In this document: one piece after another, positions 63,700 to 64,000 of the stretch
Layout of the letters: each line of letters opens with the position of its first letter
Position numbering within the stretch: position 1 is the first letter of the stretch
Source of the DNA: Undaria pinnatifida
Taxonomy: Eukaryota > Sar > Phaeophyceae > Laminariales > Alariaceae
Reading direction: 5' to 3'
Assembly (NCBI GenBank): GCA_012845835.1
Contig: JABAKD010000010.1
Coordinates: 18,301,204-18,365,203, forward strand
DNA length: 64,000 nt
Program-made: the position numbers and the translations under genes
The notes under the pieces: model-generated
What the model saw: the letters and a program-made list of their open reading frames with translations, nothing else
What the model was told of the DNA's origin: nothing
The model's database searches: none

Positions 63700-63993
63700 C
63701 AACTAGTTATTAGTCCGATGCAATAATATCAGAGTTGCCTGGTCGTCGTTTCCCGGAGGTGCCGACTATTCAACGTATTGGGTTTGTATTTGTACTTACA
63801 GATGGTTTAATGCGGCATGTCCATTTCGTTCGTGGACCCGCCGGAGGGGGGGTGATTTTGTTCGTTTTAGTCGCTTGACTTAAGTCGCCAAGTCGGCTGG
63901 CCATCGCCTGGCCGCGCCAGACGACTTGACGACTAAGGTCAGTTAGTTGAGTCGGCTAACGACACCTACCGAATAGTCTAGTGCATTAGTCTT
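63700..63993. mobile_element. MITE family E, second copy (inverse)
   Basis: Starts aactagttattagtccg and holds gtcgtttcccggaggtgccgac, aagtcggctggccat and ggctaacgacacctaccga, all found in reverse in the 55640 copy. It reaches nearly to the window edge. Confidence 0.7.
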
Positions 63994-64000
63994 GAAATCT

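Overview
This is nuclear DNA of a photosynthetic eukaryote, most likely a brown alga or another plastid-bearing stramenopile. Genes are split into short exons with GT-AG junctions whose phases agree. Introns run from 0.4 to 17 kb and are full of repeats. One complete gene product starts with a signal peptide followed by an Ala-Phe junction, the hallmark of stramenopile bipartite plastid targeting. The organism assignment is inference; there is no rRNA, tRNA gene or other taxonomic marker.

Three genes can be built from the sequence. (1) On the minus strand, 35668 down to at least 866, a SMYD-type protein lysine methyltransferase: 11 exons join in phase into a 636-residue open frame, spread over 35 kb with a 17.2-kb first intron. 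Its MYND finger keeps only half of the usual zinc ligands. (2) On the plus strand, 36133-42881, a complete 464-residue FAD-dependent monooxygenase (PHBH fold) in 6 exons, including one GC-AG intron. Genes 1 and 2 diverge from a 464-bp intergenic region with two CCAAT boxes and a TGACGTCA palindrome. (3) On the plus strand, 50988 to at least 58769, seven phase-compatible exons of an unrecognised protein with helical, ARM-like stretches and C-terminal membrane segments; both ends are missing.

The rest is mobile and tandem DNA. There is a decayed PIF/Harbinger transposase (31570-34060), a possible Foldback-type element made of opposed 145-bp repeat arrays (28390-31300), two A-tailed SINE-like families, hAT-like, piggyBac-like and other MITEs, a 97-bp-arm hairpin, minisatellites with periods up to 765 bp, and a 1.5-kb (CCCCT)n array that ends at a splice acceptor.

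The most unusual pattern is what I call exon-edge echoes. Beside live exons in all three genes lie decayed tandem copies of the splice site plus the adjoining exon edge. The clearest case is four copies at 170-173-bp spacing, where only the last is the live exon. This suggests introns here lengthen by repeated local duplication across exon borders.
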